A stretch of 64,000 nt of DNA, from contig SVMI01000001.1 in assembly GCA_015067495.1 (NCBI GenBank), positions 62,001-126,000 of the forward strand, given 5' to 3'. This document shows positions 9,114 through 17,498 of this stretch, in pieces (position 1 is the first letter of the stretch; each line of letters starts with the position of its first letter). The notes beneath the pieces are model-generated. The model worked only from the letters and a program-made list of their open reading frames with translations. It did not search any database and was not told the DNA's origin. The translations under genes and the position numbers were made by a program. The stretch is from Oscillospiraceae bacterium. Lineage in GTDB: Bacteria; Bacillota; Clostridia; Oscillospirales; Oscillospiraceae.

Positions 9114-10115
9114 TTACTCCCACTCGATTGTGCCGATGGGCTTCGGGGTCAGGTCAAGCAGGACACGGTTGATGCCCTCCACCTCGTGGGTGATGCGGTA
9201 CGTAATGTGGTGCAGCAGGGCATAGGGGATCTCCTCGACGGTGGCGGTCATGGCATCGGTGGTATTGACCGCACGGATGATGGCGGGCCAGCCCTCGTAG
9301 CGGCTCTCGTCCTTGACGCCCACGCTCTTGATATCCGGCACGGCGATGAAATACTGCCACACCTTCTCGCTCAGCCCGTTCTTGGAAAATTCCTCACGCA
9401 GAATGGCATCCGCTTCCCGCAGGGCGTGCAGGCGGTCACGGGTAATGGCGCCAAGACAGCGCACACCCAGACCCGGGCCGGGGAAGGGCTGACGGTAGAC
9501 CATGGCATGGGGCAGACCCAGTGCCTCACCCACAACACGCACCTCGTCCTTATAAAGCAGCTTGATGGGCTCCACCAGTTCAAATTGAAGGTCTTCAGGC
9601 AGACCGCCCACATTGTGGTGGGACTTGACTGCCTTCTTGCCCTCGGCAGCCTTGACGGATTCCAGAATATCGGGATAGATCGTACCCTGCGCCAGATAGG
9701 AAACACCCTCCAGCTTGCGGGCTTCGTCCGCGAAGACCTCGATAAACTCCTTGCCGATGATCTTGCGCTTGCGCTCGGGATCCGAAACGCCGGCGAGCAG
9801 ATCGAGAAAACGATCCGTTGCGTCCACATAGATCAGGTTGGCATCCAGCTCATCCCGGAACGTCTTCACAACGCCCTCGGACTCATCCTTACGCATCAGA
9901 CCGTGATTGACATGGACGCAGATCAGCTGCTTGCCGATGGCTTTTACGAGCAGTGCCGCAACGACAGAGGAATCCACGCCGCCACTTAGCGCCAGCAGCA
10001 CCTTCTTATCGCCCACCTGTGCGCGCACCTCGGCGATCTGCTGCTCGATAAACGCCTCTGCCTGCGCAAAGGTAGTGATTCTTTCCATAGAGTCGGGACG
10101 AAGATTGGTTGCCAT
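9114..10115 (-). CDS. guaA: GMP synthase, ATP pyrophosphatase subunit (no glutaminase domain)
   Basis: The protein adenylates XMP and converts it to GMP in purine synthesis. Its 333 residues hold the ATP pyrophosphatase domain (PP-loop LSGGVDSS at 43-50) and the dimerisation domain ending PKPIGTIEWE. Motifs AQGTIYPD, KSHHNVGGLP and RQPFPGPGLGVR are intact. The usual bacterial GuaA is about 510-525 residues with an N-terminal class I glutaminase domain; here that domain is absent and is not encoded beside it. Ammonia must come from a separate glutaminase subunit elsewhere or from free ammonia, as in split archaeal enzymes. The start has GAGGAA six bases upstream. An island is inserted at its 3' end. 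Confidence 0.93.
   Translation of the reverse strand: MATNLRPDSMERITTFAQAEAFIEQQIAEVRAQVGDKKVLLALSGGVDSSVVAALLVKAIGKQLICVHVNHGLMRKDESEGVVKTFRDELDANLIYVDATDRFLDLLAGVSDPERKRKIIGKEFIEVFADEARKLEGVSYLAQGTIYPDILESVKAAEGKKAVKSHHNVGGLPEDLQFELVEPIKLLYKDEVRVVGEALGLPHAMVYRQPFPGPGLGVRCLGAITRDRLHALREADAILREEFSKNGLSEKVWQYFIAVPDIKSVGVKDESRYEGWPAIIRAVNTTDAMTATVEEIPYALLHHITYRITHEVEGINRVLLDLTPKPIGTIEWE
9115..9140 (-). repeat. Proximal attachment-site repeat (3' end of intact guaA)
   Basis: These are the final 26 bases of guaA, including the codons for TIEWE-stop. They are repeated at 3988-4013 with one mismatch and define the guaA-side edge of the island. Confidence 0.7.
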
Positions 10116-10184
10116 TAGAATTCCTCCGCATCAAATTTGAATACCGATATTATACATAGGTTTTCTTACAGTTGCAAGAAAAAA

Positions 10185-10937
10185 TTAATCAAATGCCAGA
10201 CCAAAATACGTCGGCGCATCGCCCGGTAGGATCGGCTTGTACATGGCGAAGGGCTTGTCGCCGCCACGGGTACGGAAAACGCCCTCCTTTTTGCCGAAGG
10301 CGGTTAAAATCGACGGGGCGACATAGGGATTTCCCAGCAGCTCCGGCGCAAAAAACTTACTGTCAGCGGAAACGGTCAGCAAAAAATCCTCTCCGGCGTA
10401 AAACCGCGCCATGGTCTGCAAAAAGGCGATGCTCTCCCCCTCCTGCAGCACGCCGCCCTTGGGCAGATACCGCCGGCGCAATGCGATGAACTCGTCGGCG
10501 TCGATGGCACGCAGGGCGGCAGGCTGCTCTGCCGCCGCGCAGGAAAATTCCGAAACATAGCTGCAGGTTTCATAGCCGAAGGCTTGGTACATCTCAAAAA
10601 GTGACGCCGCGCCCGGCACAAGCACCGCGCCGGCATAGCCGAGATGGGCGAAATGGGCATGGGTATTTTCCATCAGTGCCCGGCAAAGTCCTTTGCCTCG
10701 GAGGGTCTGCTTCGTCGCCACCGCGTAGAGGTAGGCAATGGGACGACCCTCGAATTGGCAATCGAACCAGTAAAGTGCCGCCGCCACCTTGCCGTCGATG
10801 CTGACGCAGCGGCATCGGTCAGAGGCAAAGGCAACGGAATAGAACTGATCCAGAAAGGCATCGTTATCACCGAAGGCTTCTTTCCACAGCTTACGCAGCC
10901 CGGGGAGCTGGTCTTGGGTGGGGTAATCAATGTTCAT
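10185..10937 (-). CDS. GNAT family acetyltransferase, two-domain
   Basis: The 250-residue protein has an N-terminal GNAT domain: YLYAVATKQTLRGKGLCRAL near residue 70 is the acetyl-CoA loop, and FEMYQAFGYET follows. A C-terminal half of about 120 residues resembles the second, degenerate region of Eis/YkkB-like enzymes. Its ATG overlaps the stop of the DUF2156 gene by 11 bases, so the two are translationally coupled. The substrate is unknown. Confidence 0.82.
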   Translation of the reverse strand: MNIDYPTQDQLPGLRKLWKEAFGDNDAFLDQFYSVAFASDRCRCVSIDGKVAAALYWFDCQFEGRPIAYLYAVATKQTLRGKGLCRALMENTHAHFAHLGYAGAVLVPGAASLFEMYQAFGYETCSYVSEFSCAAAEQPAALRAIDADEFIALRRRYLPKGGVLQEGESIAFLQTMARFYAGEDFLLTVSADSKFFAPELLGNPYVAPSILTAFGKKEGVFRTRGGDKPFAMYKPILPGDAPTYFGLAFD

Positions 10938-11838
10938 CGTCTTCCTCCCAAAGATCCGCCCAGAATTTCACCACAAGATGATCGGGATAGTACGACAGCT
11001 TCGACTGCCGAAGTCCGGGGATACCCAGATCGTCCTCCCGGTTCAGGTAGCGCAAGGACGGATGGCTTTCCCGCAGTTGGGCGGCAAAGGCACGGTTGAT
11101 GGCGGCGTAAGCACCGTCGTACTCCTCCAGTGCCTTTTCAAAATGGATATCAAAGGTGGTTTCGTTCAAGGCAGACCCCATGGTCATGGCGATCACCTGA
11201 TCCTTTTCCACCAGCGCGATGCCCTCCAATCCCAGCGCATCCCAATGGTCGAAGGCACGGCGCAGTGCCACCCGCTCCATGTGAAAATCGTCCTGATCGT
11301 CATCTGTCAGGCGGTTGGCAAACCACTTTTCGATCATTTCCTCCAGCTTGGGGCGCAGCGACGGATCGATCTTGACAATGTGGCAATCCGGGTGCTGCTG
11401 CCAGAAGCGGTTGGCATGGTTGCGCTTGCGCTGGTACTTGCGTCCTGCAAGGTCTGCAAGGCAGTTGATGTCGTAGATATAGTCGCAGCCCTCCCGGTCG
11501 GGATGGAAGCGGAACTGACCGGGGTAAAGCTCCTCCAGTGCAGCGCAATCCTGCGCGGTCATGGAGGTCAGGCAAAGCCGCAGACCCCGGGCGCGGGCAT
11601 CGTGGATCAGCGCGTCCAGCACCTTTTTCAGATCGCCCTTGCCGATGGGAAAGGGATATACGCTCAGACGGCGAAACTGGGAGAAAAGGGTCAGGAAGCC
11701 ATCAAAAAATGCCGCCCGCTGCCGTCCCCACAGATAGAGGTTGACGAAGGAGTATTCGCAGCCCCGCTCGCCGCAGTGCATCAGGAATTCGTCGTATTGC
11801 TGCCGCTTTTCAAAGTCCAGTTTTTGAAAATCAAGCAT
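10927..11838 (-). CDS. DUF2156 family protein (phosphatidylglycerol lysyltransferase-like domain)
   Basis: The 303-residue protein matches the family of soluble GNAT-fold proteins related to the catalytic domain of MprF (aminoacyl-tRNA-dependent lipid modification). Visible family features are EYSFVNLYLWG at the N-terminus, GRKYQRKRNHANRFW around residue 130, a second acetyltransferase-like half with ALEGI/VIAMTMGSALN and the C-terminal YLNREDDLGIPGLRQSKLSYYP. It is first in a two-gene operon with the downstream GNAT protein. The function of stand-alone members is not known to me. Confidence 0.85.
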   Translation of the reverse strand: MLDFQKLDFEKRQQYDEFLMHCGERGCEYSFVNLYLWGRQRAAFFDGFLTLFSQFRRLSVYPFPIGKGDLKKVLDALIHDARARGLRLCLTSMTAQDCAALEELYPGQFRFHPDREGCDYIYDINCLADLAGRKYQRKRNHANRFWQQHPDCHIVKIDPSLRPKLEEMIEKWFANRLTDDDQDDFHMERVALRRAFDHWDALGLEGIALVEKDQVIAMTMGSALNETTFDIHFEKALEEYDGAYAAINRAFAAQLRESHPSLRYLNREDDLGIPGLRQSKLSYYPDHLVVKFWADLWEEDDEH

Positions 11839-11902
11839 ATTCTCACATCCTTTTGGGGATAGTATACCACAATTTCCGCATTTTTCAACATTGTCATACA
11901 GG

Positions 11903-12140
11903 CATTTCGGACGTGCAATGATTGAATCAATGTATGATTGCCCCCGGCAATCATTTCGATTTCAGATTCGCTGCGCTCTGCAACACGCCCCTATGATTGA
12001 AAATGCAACAAAATTCTATGTCATTGCGAGGAACCCCGCAGGGGTGACGTGGCAATCTCCCGCGGGATTCCTCCAATTTGCGACTGCCTACCGGGAGATC
12101 GCCACGGACTTTGTCCTCGCGATGACACGGAAATTTGAAA
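11903..12140. repeat. Two adjacent dispersed repeats
   Basis: 11903-11995 holds an element with ATTGAATCAATGTATGATTG and a GATTCGCTGCGCTCTGCAAC block; the same element occurs in reverse orientation at 40505-40585. 12016-12140 is a copy of the GTCATTGCGAGGA...CGCGATGACAC palindromic family. No coding potential is seen in 11839-12184. Confidence 0.75.
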
Positions 12141-12187
12141 CACATCCCAATGTAGGGGCAGCCATTGGTCGTCCACAAAACGGCATG

Positions 12188-12213
12188 AAAATGCCCCCTC
12201 ATCCGAGGGGGCA
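12188..12213 (-). terminator. Terminator of the sugar isomerase gene
   Basis: The stem GCCCCCTC/GAGGGGGC (12193-12212) is followed on the minus strand by ATTTT and lies six bases past the stop codon. Confidence 0.8.
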
Positions 12214-12218
12214 ACATT

Positions 12219-13088
12219 TCAGAAATTGGGATCGTCGAACCAGTTTGCCAGCCTTCTTGCTGCGGCTGCCATGTTCTTCACGCCCTCGAAGACGTTATCG
12301 GGATGGAATGCTTCCAGATAGCAAACCGCCTCCAGCGTGAAATCGCCTGTGTAGCCGATCTCCTTCAGTGCCTTGACGATGGGTGGGAAATCCACGTTCA
12401 GGGAGAAGGGGATCTGGTGGTTGTCGTCGTGCTTGTCGATGTCGTGAATGTGCAGTGCCTGCAGATGAGACCCCAGTGCATGGATCATCTCCACAGCGGA
12501 CGTGTTCAGTCCCTGCATCTCCGCATGACCGATGTCAAGGCAGGCAACCAAATACGGATCGTTGACCGCTTTCACATGCTCCAAAAAGCTCTTGGGATCG
12601 GAGCATGCCGCCGGTGCTGCATGATCTTCCTCATAGTTCCAGTTCCACATATTCTCCGTGGCGATCTTCACACTGTGCGCCTTGGCAAAGGGCAGCAGCT
12701 CGATGTACATTTCGGCGTTTTCGACGCCTGACTTGTCGTTATCGGGGTGGATGACACAGATCCTGCCCCCTGCCTCCGCGGTACATTCAATAGCACGCTT
12801 GAGGGAATCACGGATCTCAGGGCAGCTGACCGGGAAAGCCGCATGGGACTGGTTGCAGGTAATGCCGTTGTCCGCTGCCACCTTTTTAAGCTGGCGGGCA
12901 TACTGCACGCAGTCGGGCTTCGCCCACACGGAATCGGAGGGCGCGGCGACCTTGTTCGCCCAGTCGTAGCCGACCATGCCGGTCATGGAGAGGTCAAAGC
13001 AGTCAAAGCCCGCCTTGGCGCACAGCTCGATTGCCTTTTCGTGGCTGACATGCTTACAGATAGAGCCGATCTCGGTTGAAGTTTTCAT
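12219..13088 (-). CDS. Sugar phosphate isomerase/epimerase (xylose isomerase-like TIM barrel)
   Basis: The 289-residue cytoplasmic TIM-barrel protein has the metal-site pattern of the AP endonuclease 2/xylose isomerase-like superfamily: ATENMWNWN (Glu), CLDIGHAEM (Asp and His), LHIHDIDKHDDNH and a final Glu in FTLEAVCYLEAF. The length is normal. It starts at an ATG behind an AGGAGG site and lies 72 bases downstream of the GH31 gene on the same strand, so it may isomerise a sugar that enzyme releases. The exact substrate cannot be told. Confidence 0.85.
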   Translation of the reverse strand: MKTSTEIGSICKHVSHEKAIELCAKAGFDCFDLSMTGMVGYDWANKVAAPSDSVWAKPDCVQYARQLKKVAADNGITCNQSHAAFPVSCPEIRDSLKRAIECTAEAGGRICVIHPDNDKSGVENAEMYIELLPFAKAHSVKIATENMWNWNYEEDHAAPAACSDPKSFLEHVKAVNDPYLVACLDIGHAEMQGLNTSAVEMIHALGSHLQALHIHDIDKHDDNHQIPFSLNVDFPPIVKALKEIGYTGDFTLEAVCYLEAFHPDNVFEGVKNMAAAARRLANWFDDPNF

Positions 13089-13160
13089 AGAAAAACCTCC
13101 TGGGAAGTGGTTTGATTTTTCTCATCATACCACACCCAAGGAGGAAATTCAATCTTCAAT

Positions 13161-14717
13161 TCAGCACTTTTCGAAGTAGGGCAGCACCTCGATGGGGGCA
13201 TCAACGGTGACCTCGCCGCCGCTGTAGACCGTGCCGTCCAGATACTTCCAGTTGCCCGCAGGAAGCGTCAGCGTACGCGTCACCGCACCTTGGATCACAA
13301 CCGGCGCAACCAGATACTTTTCGCCCAGCATGAAGCAGTCCATGCACGTTTCAAGTCCCTGATGGGGGAAGGCATACTCAAGACTTCTGACGATGGGCTC
13401 ACAGCTGTCGAAGGATTTTTCAACCAATTCCATGATGTAAGGCAGCAGCTTGTGCCGCAGTGCAACCGCGTCCTTGATGATCTTCAGGGACTTTTCAGAC
13501 AATGCCCGCCACGGTGCCCAAGAAAACTGCACCATGGGACACAGCACACTCGCCTGCGCCATGCGGACGAACATCTCCTCGTCCACCTTGAAATTGGGGT
13601 CGATGCTGAACACCCACGCACCGCCCGCCACCATATCGGGACAGACAAAGGGGTGACCCATCAAGCCCTGCATGATGGTGTCGGGGATCAGAATGTCCGC
13701 GCCGCCTACCCATGCGTGACGGCAGTCGGCAAGGCGTGCAATGTTGTTCTTGCCGCCGCCCTTGAAGGTGTCCTTGTACTCGTGATACTCGTACTTTCTG
13801 CCGAACTCATTCCACGCGATGTTCAGCTCCCAAGGGATGTGATTTTCATGAGGCTCGCCGTTGACCAGCGCAGAGGTGTGATAGCCGCCGTAGCCGACCT
13901 TGCCGCCGTCAAACTTGAAGCCGTCGATGCCGAAGTCCTTCATCAGCTTCTCAAGCTGCACGGTCAGGTATTCCCGGTCGCAGTCCTTGCGCATGTCCAG
14001 CATGGCGGAAATGCCGTTCCACCAGTGCATCATGGCATAATCGTTGTTCGCCGCCCGCAGGAACAGCCGCTTGGAATCCTTATGCACCACGGGGATATAC
14101 TGGGCGGTACTCATGACGAACTCCAGTCCGTCGGCGCGCACCCACGGGGTCACCCACAGCAGCACCTTAAAGCCCATGGCGTGCAGCTTTTCCACCATGG
14201 TCTTGGGGTCGGGGAACTTGAGGGGATCAAACTCCCATGTGCCGTACTGGCGCTGCCAGCCCTCGTCGATGATGAAAATGCCCGGCTGGAAGCCATTTTC
14301 CAAAATGGCTTCGGCATAGGAAAGCACCTTTTCCTGAGTGGGGTGATAGATAAACTCCATCCACGTGTTGAACTGGGGCGCTTTGAAGTAGTCAAGGGGC
14401 AGACGTCTGCGATCCGTGGGGAAATGGGCGTTCATGGCAGAAAGGTACGCCTCTTTCAGGGTCGAGCCGCCCTCGGAAATGGTCACGTCCTCGCCCTCGA
14501 TCTCGATGTGACCGTCCTTGATCTCAAACTTGAAGGGGGTCTCGCTCCAGATGTAGCGACCCTTGTTGGACAAAAACAAAGGCATCACCTGATTGTGACA
14601 CTCCAAGCGATAGTCGTGAGAGAAGTCAGAGTGTGCCGTAAAGGGGTTTTTCTTGCCATCGATGACGCTGCCGCCCCAGAAGCACTCCCCTTCCAAAAAT
14701 TCAAATACATAACGCAT
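13161..14717 (-). CDS. Glycoside hydrolase family 31 enzyme
   Basis: The 518-residue protein has a short N-terminal beta domain and a TIM barrel. The GH31 nucleophile motif is FKFDGG with Asp 270. The motifs GIFIIDEGWQRQYGTWEFD, KVLLWVTPWV and GHPFVCPDMVAGG are typical of compact GH31 members. The C-terminal beta domain ends LPYFEKC. Most GH31 alpha-glucosidases are 650-900 residues; this one belongs with the short type, whose members act on varied alpha-linked glycosides. There is no signal peptide, so the substrate is probably an imported oligosaccharide. It sits upstream of a sugar isomerase on the same strand. Confidence 0.85.
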   Translation of the reverse strand: MRYVFEFLEGECFWGGSVIDGKKNPFTAHSDFSHDYRLECHNQVMPLFLSNKGRYIWSETPFKFEIKDGHIEIEGEDVTISEGGSTLKEAYLSAMNAHFPTDRRRLPLDYFKAPQFNTWMEFIYHPTQEKVLSYAEAILENGFQPGIFIIDEGWQRQYGTWEFDPLKFPDPKTMVEKLHAMGFKVLLWVTPWVRADGLEFVMSTAQYIPVVHKDSKRLFLRAANNDYAMMHWWNGISAMLDMRKDCDREYLTVQLEKLMKDFGIDGFKFDGGKVGYGGYHTSALVNGEPHENHIPWELNIAWNEFGRKYEYHEYKDTFKGGGKNNIARLADCRHAWVGGADILIPDTIMQGLMGHPFVCPDMVAGGAWVFSIDPNFKVDEEMFVRMAQASVLCPMVQFSWAPWRALSEKSLKIIKDAVALRHKLLPYIMELVEKSFDSCEPIVRSLEYAFPHQGLETCMDCFMLGEKYLVAPVVIQGAVTRTLTLPAGNWKYLDGTVYSGGEVTVDAPIEVLPYFEKC

Positions 14718-14898
14718 CTAGGTTTCCTCCCGTGTATTGTCGGATTGTTCAACAATACAATACCACATAGAAGCGTTTCCGTCAATCGCTATATTTTCTG
14801 TCTCGCCACGGCATACTATCACCAAAGCCGTCTGTTCCGATTGACTTTCTTCCCTGATTTTTGTAAAATAAGGGTACATTTATCGGAGGGTGTTATCT

Positions 14899-15798
14899 AT
14901 GAAGACACTTTTTGAATCCCCGAAAGCACTTATCAAAAACATTACGCTGACCATTCTCGGCACGCTGCTGCTCTCCATCGCCACCAGCCTTTTTATTTTG
15001 CCCTATGATCTGGTGGTGGGCGGCATGTCCGGGCTTGCGATCCTTTTCAACGCCGCACTCCCCTTGGGTAAGGAGCTGTGGGTCACCATTGTCACCATTT
15101 CGCTGTATTTATTGGGACTGCTTTTCCTTTCCAAGGATTTCGCTTTGAAGACGCTGGTCTCCACCGTCGTCTACCCTGCCGGTGTTGCCCTTTTCTCTTG
15201 GCTTGCCTCCCCGGACGTGCTGAACGGCATTTTCTACCTGCCCGGCAGCAATTACGGCGGCATCGACATTCTGCTGGCAGCACTGTTTGGCGGCATCTTT
15301 ACGGGAGCGGGCTGCGCCATCACCTTCCTCGGCGGCGGCTCTACCGGCGGTGTAGATGTTCTGGCGTTCATCATCTGCAAATATTTCAAAAAAGCGAAGC
15401 AATCGTATATGCTCTTCGCCATTGACGCCGTCATTGTGGTGGTTGCGCTGTTTGTGCTGCACGATCTGGTGCTGATATTGCTTGGCATCATCTGTGCTTT
15501 TGTGACCGCGCTGGTCATCGACAAGATCTTCCTCGGTGAAAACCGCGCCTTCATCGCCCATGTGATCTCCGATGCCTCTGAAAAGATCAACGAGGAGATC
15601 ATTCAAGACATTGACCGCACCACCACCGTCATCACCGCCCGGGGCGGCTACTCCGGCAGGGAGTATGAGATGCTGATGGTGACCTTTACCATCAACCAGT
15701 ACGCGGATCTGATGAACATCATCAACCGCAACGATAAAAACGCCTTTGTCACCATCCACCCCGCCCACGAGATCAACGGCGAGGGCTTTAGTAAATAA
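14899..15798 (+). CDS. YitT family membrane protein
   Basis: The protein of about 299 residues has five to six N-terminal membrane segments (DUF161; GGMSGLAILF and GGGSTGGVDVLAF motifs) and a soluble C-terminal DUF2179 domain from about residue 215 (TTTVITARGGYSGREYEMLMV). I chose ATG 14899 because the GGAGGG site ends eight bases before it; the GTG at 14890 overlaps that site. The family's transport role is not established. It is transcribed divergently from GH31. Confidence 0.88.
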   Translation: MKTLFESPKALIKNITLTILGTLLLSIATSLFILPYDLVVGGMSGLAILFNAALPLGKELWVTIVTISLYLLGLLFLSKDFALKTLVSTVVYPAGVALFSWLASPDVLNGIFYLPGSNYGGIDILLAALFGGIFTGAGCAITFLGGGSTGGVDVLAFIICKYFKKAKQSYMLFAIDAVIVVVALFVLHDLVLILLGIICAFVTALVIDKIFLGENRAFIAHVISDASEKINEEIIQDIDRTTTVITARGGYSGREYEMLMVTFTINQYADLMNIINRNDKNAFVTIHPAHEINGEGFSK

Positions 15799-15811
15799 GA
15801 CCATGTTTCAA

Positions 15812-15952
15812 ATTTCCGTGTCATCGCGAACCAGTCCGCAGACTGGTGTGGCGATCCGTTCTTTTGCGACTTAAACGAGCCGCGCGATGCTCCGCATCCC
15901 AAGGAATACGGATTGCCACGTCGCGCAAGCGCTCCTCGCAAAGACATGATTA
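15812..15952. repeat. Dispersed palindromic repeat
   Basis: Arms GTGTCATCGCGAACCAGT and CGCTCCTCGCAAAGACAT enclose an inner GGCGATCCGTTC...GGATTGCCACGT stem. It is a variant of the family at 20083, 48439 and elsewhere. Nothing coding is seen in 15799-16101; the last 70 bases hold the upstream region of the kinase gene. Confidence 0.7.
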
Positions 15953-16101
15953 TCTGACAACTTCCGCGATGAAGATGTGCATATTTCAACTTTGATTTTC
16001 CACAAAACAACACTCTTGTCCGATTTGATTGCATCGCATCGGTGCATATGTTAAGATTTTGGCAGAAGCCTTTACCAAAATCAACAATCGGAGGTATTTT
16101 T

Positions 16102-17484
16102 ATGAACTACTTGGGTGTTAATTTTGATGTGAAATTCCCCCCTGTGCTGGATCCCGCCTTTATCCCCTTCGGCGTTTGGATGGACGCGTATCTGGAAGGT
16201 GCTTCCATGCCCGTCGCCATCGCCGTGGAACGGCAGGACGGACAGATTTCCGTGCGCCGTACCTTCATCCACGGCACCAAGGAAATGGAGGATGCAGACT
16301 ACCGCTATGTGGAGCGCTTCACAAAATTTCTGCTGTGGTCCATCGGCGGCTTCAAGGTCTATGTCTGCGGCTGCAGCGAGATCGCAAAGAAGCTGCAGCG
16401 TGCCTACAGCGTAAGCGGTGAGCGCGCCTTTGACTTCGATTTCTTCGGCAAGCTCTACGAGCGGGAGCTGCTGATTTTGGATCTGCCCCTTTCCCAATGC
16501 CCCGCTGCCAACGAGAGTCCCCGCCCCATGGGCGGTCATCTGGACGGCTGCCGCATCGGCTTCGACGCAGGCGGCTCTGACCGCAAGGTCAGCGCGGTCA
16601 TTGACGGCGAGTGCGTCTACTCCGAAGAGGTGGTGTGGCATCCCAAGACCAACCCCGACCCCAACTACCAGTACGAGGGCATCCTCGATTCCTTCCGTAC
16701 CGCCGCATCCAAGATGCCCCGGGTGGACGCCATCGGCGTATCCTCTGCCGGTGTGTTCGTGGGCAACGCACCCATGATCTCCAGCATTTTCTACTGCGTT
16801 CCCCGGGATCGCTGGGACGAGGTGAAGACGGTCTATGACCGCGCCGCCGCCCAGTTTGGCGATGTCCCCATCGTGGTCGCCAATGACGGCGATGTTTCCG
16901 CCCTCGCCGGTGCCATGGGTATGGATTGCGGCAACATCATGGGTCTTGCCATGGGTACCAGCGAAGCGGTGGGCTACGTGGACAAGGACAAAAATGTGCT
17001 CGGCTGGATCTCCGAGCTGGCATTCGCTCCCGTTGACCTGAACGAAAAAGCTATGCAGGACGAGTGGTCCACCGATTTCGGCGTTGGCTGCAAGTATTTC
17101 TCCCAAGATGCCGTGATCAAGCTGGCACCCCGGGCAGGCATTGACCTCGACCCCACCCTGACCCCCGCCGAAAAGCTGAAGGTGGTGCAGAAGCTGATGG
17201 AAGCGGACGATCCCCGGGCGCAGGCGATCTTCCGGGACATCGGCACCTATCTTGCCTATACCGTGGCTCTTTACAACAAATTCTACGATATCCGCCACCT
17301 GATGCTTTTGGGTCGTGTCATGTCCGGCAAGGGCGGCGATACCATCCTCGCCACCTGCAAGCAGGTGCTGTGTGATGCCTTCCCGGCACTTGCGGAAAAA
17401 GTCAACGTGATGCTTCCCGACGAAAAGACCCGCCGCGTGGGTCAGAGTGCCGCCGCAGCCAGCCTGCCGGCACTGCGCAAATGA
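16102..17484 (+). CDS. ROK family sugar kinase with N-terminal extension
   Basis: ROK proteins phosphorylate hexoses or N-acetylhexosamines with ATP. Here the ROK fold begins near residue 157 (RIGFDAGGSDRKVSAVIDG, phosphate-binding loop). It continues with VDAIGVSSAGV, VANDGDVSALAGAMG (catalytic Asp in the ND pair) and GLAMGTSEAVGYVD. The 150-residue N-terminal part is extra compared with the usual 300-residue kinase. The family's CxCGxxGCxE zinc motif is absent. ATG 16102 follows GGAGG by seven bases; the earlier in-frame ATG has no such site. It is followed 14 bases later by nagA, which points to an amino-sugar substrate such as GlcNAc or ManNAc. Confidence 0.82.
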   Translation: MNYLGVNFDVKFPPVLDPAFIPFGVWMDAYLEGASMPVAIAVERQDGQISVRRTFIHGTKEMEDADYRYVERFTKFLLWSIGGFKVYVCGCSEIAKKLQRAYSVSGERAFDFDFFGKLYERELLILDLPLSQCPAANESPRPMGGHLDGCRIGFDAGGSDRKVSAVIDGECVYSEEVVWHPKTNPDPNYQYEGILDSFRTAASKMPRVDAIGVSSAGVFVGNAPMISSIFYCVPRDRWDEVKTVYDRAAAQFGDVPIVVANDGDVSALAGAMGMDCGNIMGLAMGTSEAVGYVDKDKNVLGWISELAFAPVDLNEKAMQDEWSTDFGVGCKYFSQDAVIKLAPRAGIDLDPTLTPAEKLKVVQKLMEADDPRAQAIFRDIGTYLAYTVALYNKFYDIRHLMLLGRVMSGKGGDTILATCKQVLCDAFPALAEKVNVMLPDEKTRRVGQSAAAASLPALRK

Positions 17485-17498
17485 AAAGGAGAAACGTG

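Larger units (their letters stand above)
3988..9141. mobile_element. Genomic island inserted at the 3' end of guaA
   Basis: The last 26 bases of guaA (9115-9140) are repeated in the same orientation at 3988-4013 with a single mismatch. Between them lie PIG-L, VanZ debris, a GH78-like enzyme, an acyltransferase and a truncated sugar-isomerase-like gene, in sequence visibly richer in A+T than the flanks. The 3' end of guaA is a well-known integration site for integrase-borne islands. No integrase or excisionase is visible, so this is either a decayed island or one mobilised in trans. An extra guaA-like end at 7919-7931 suggests two islands in tandem. Confidence 0.65.
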
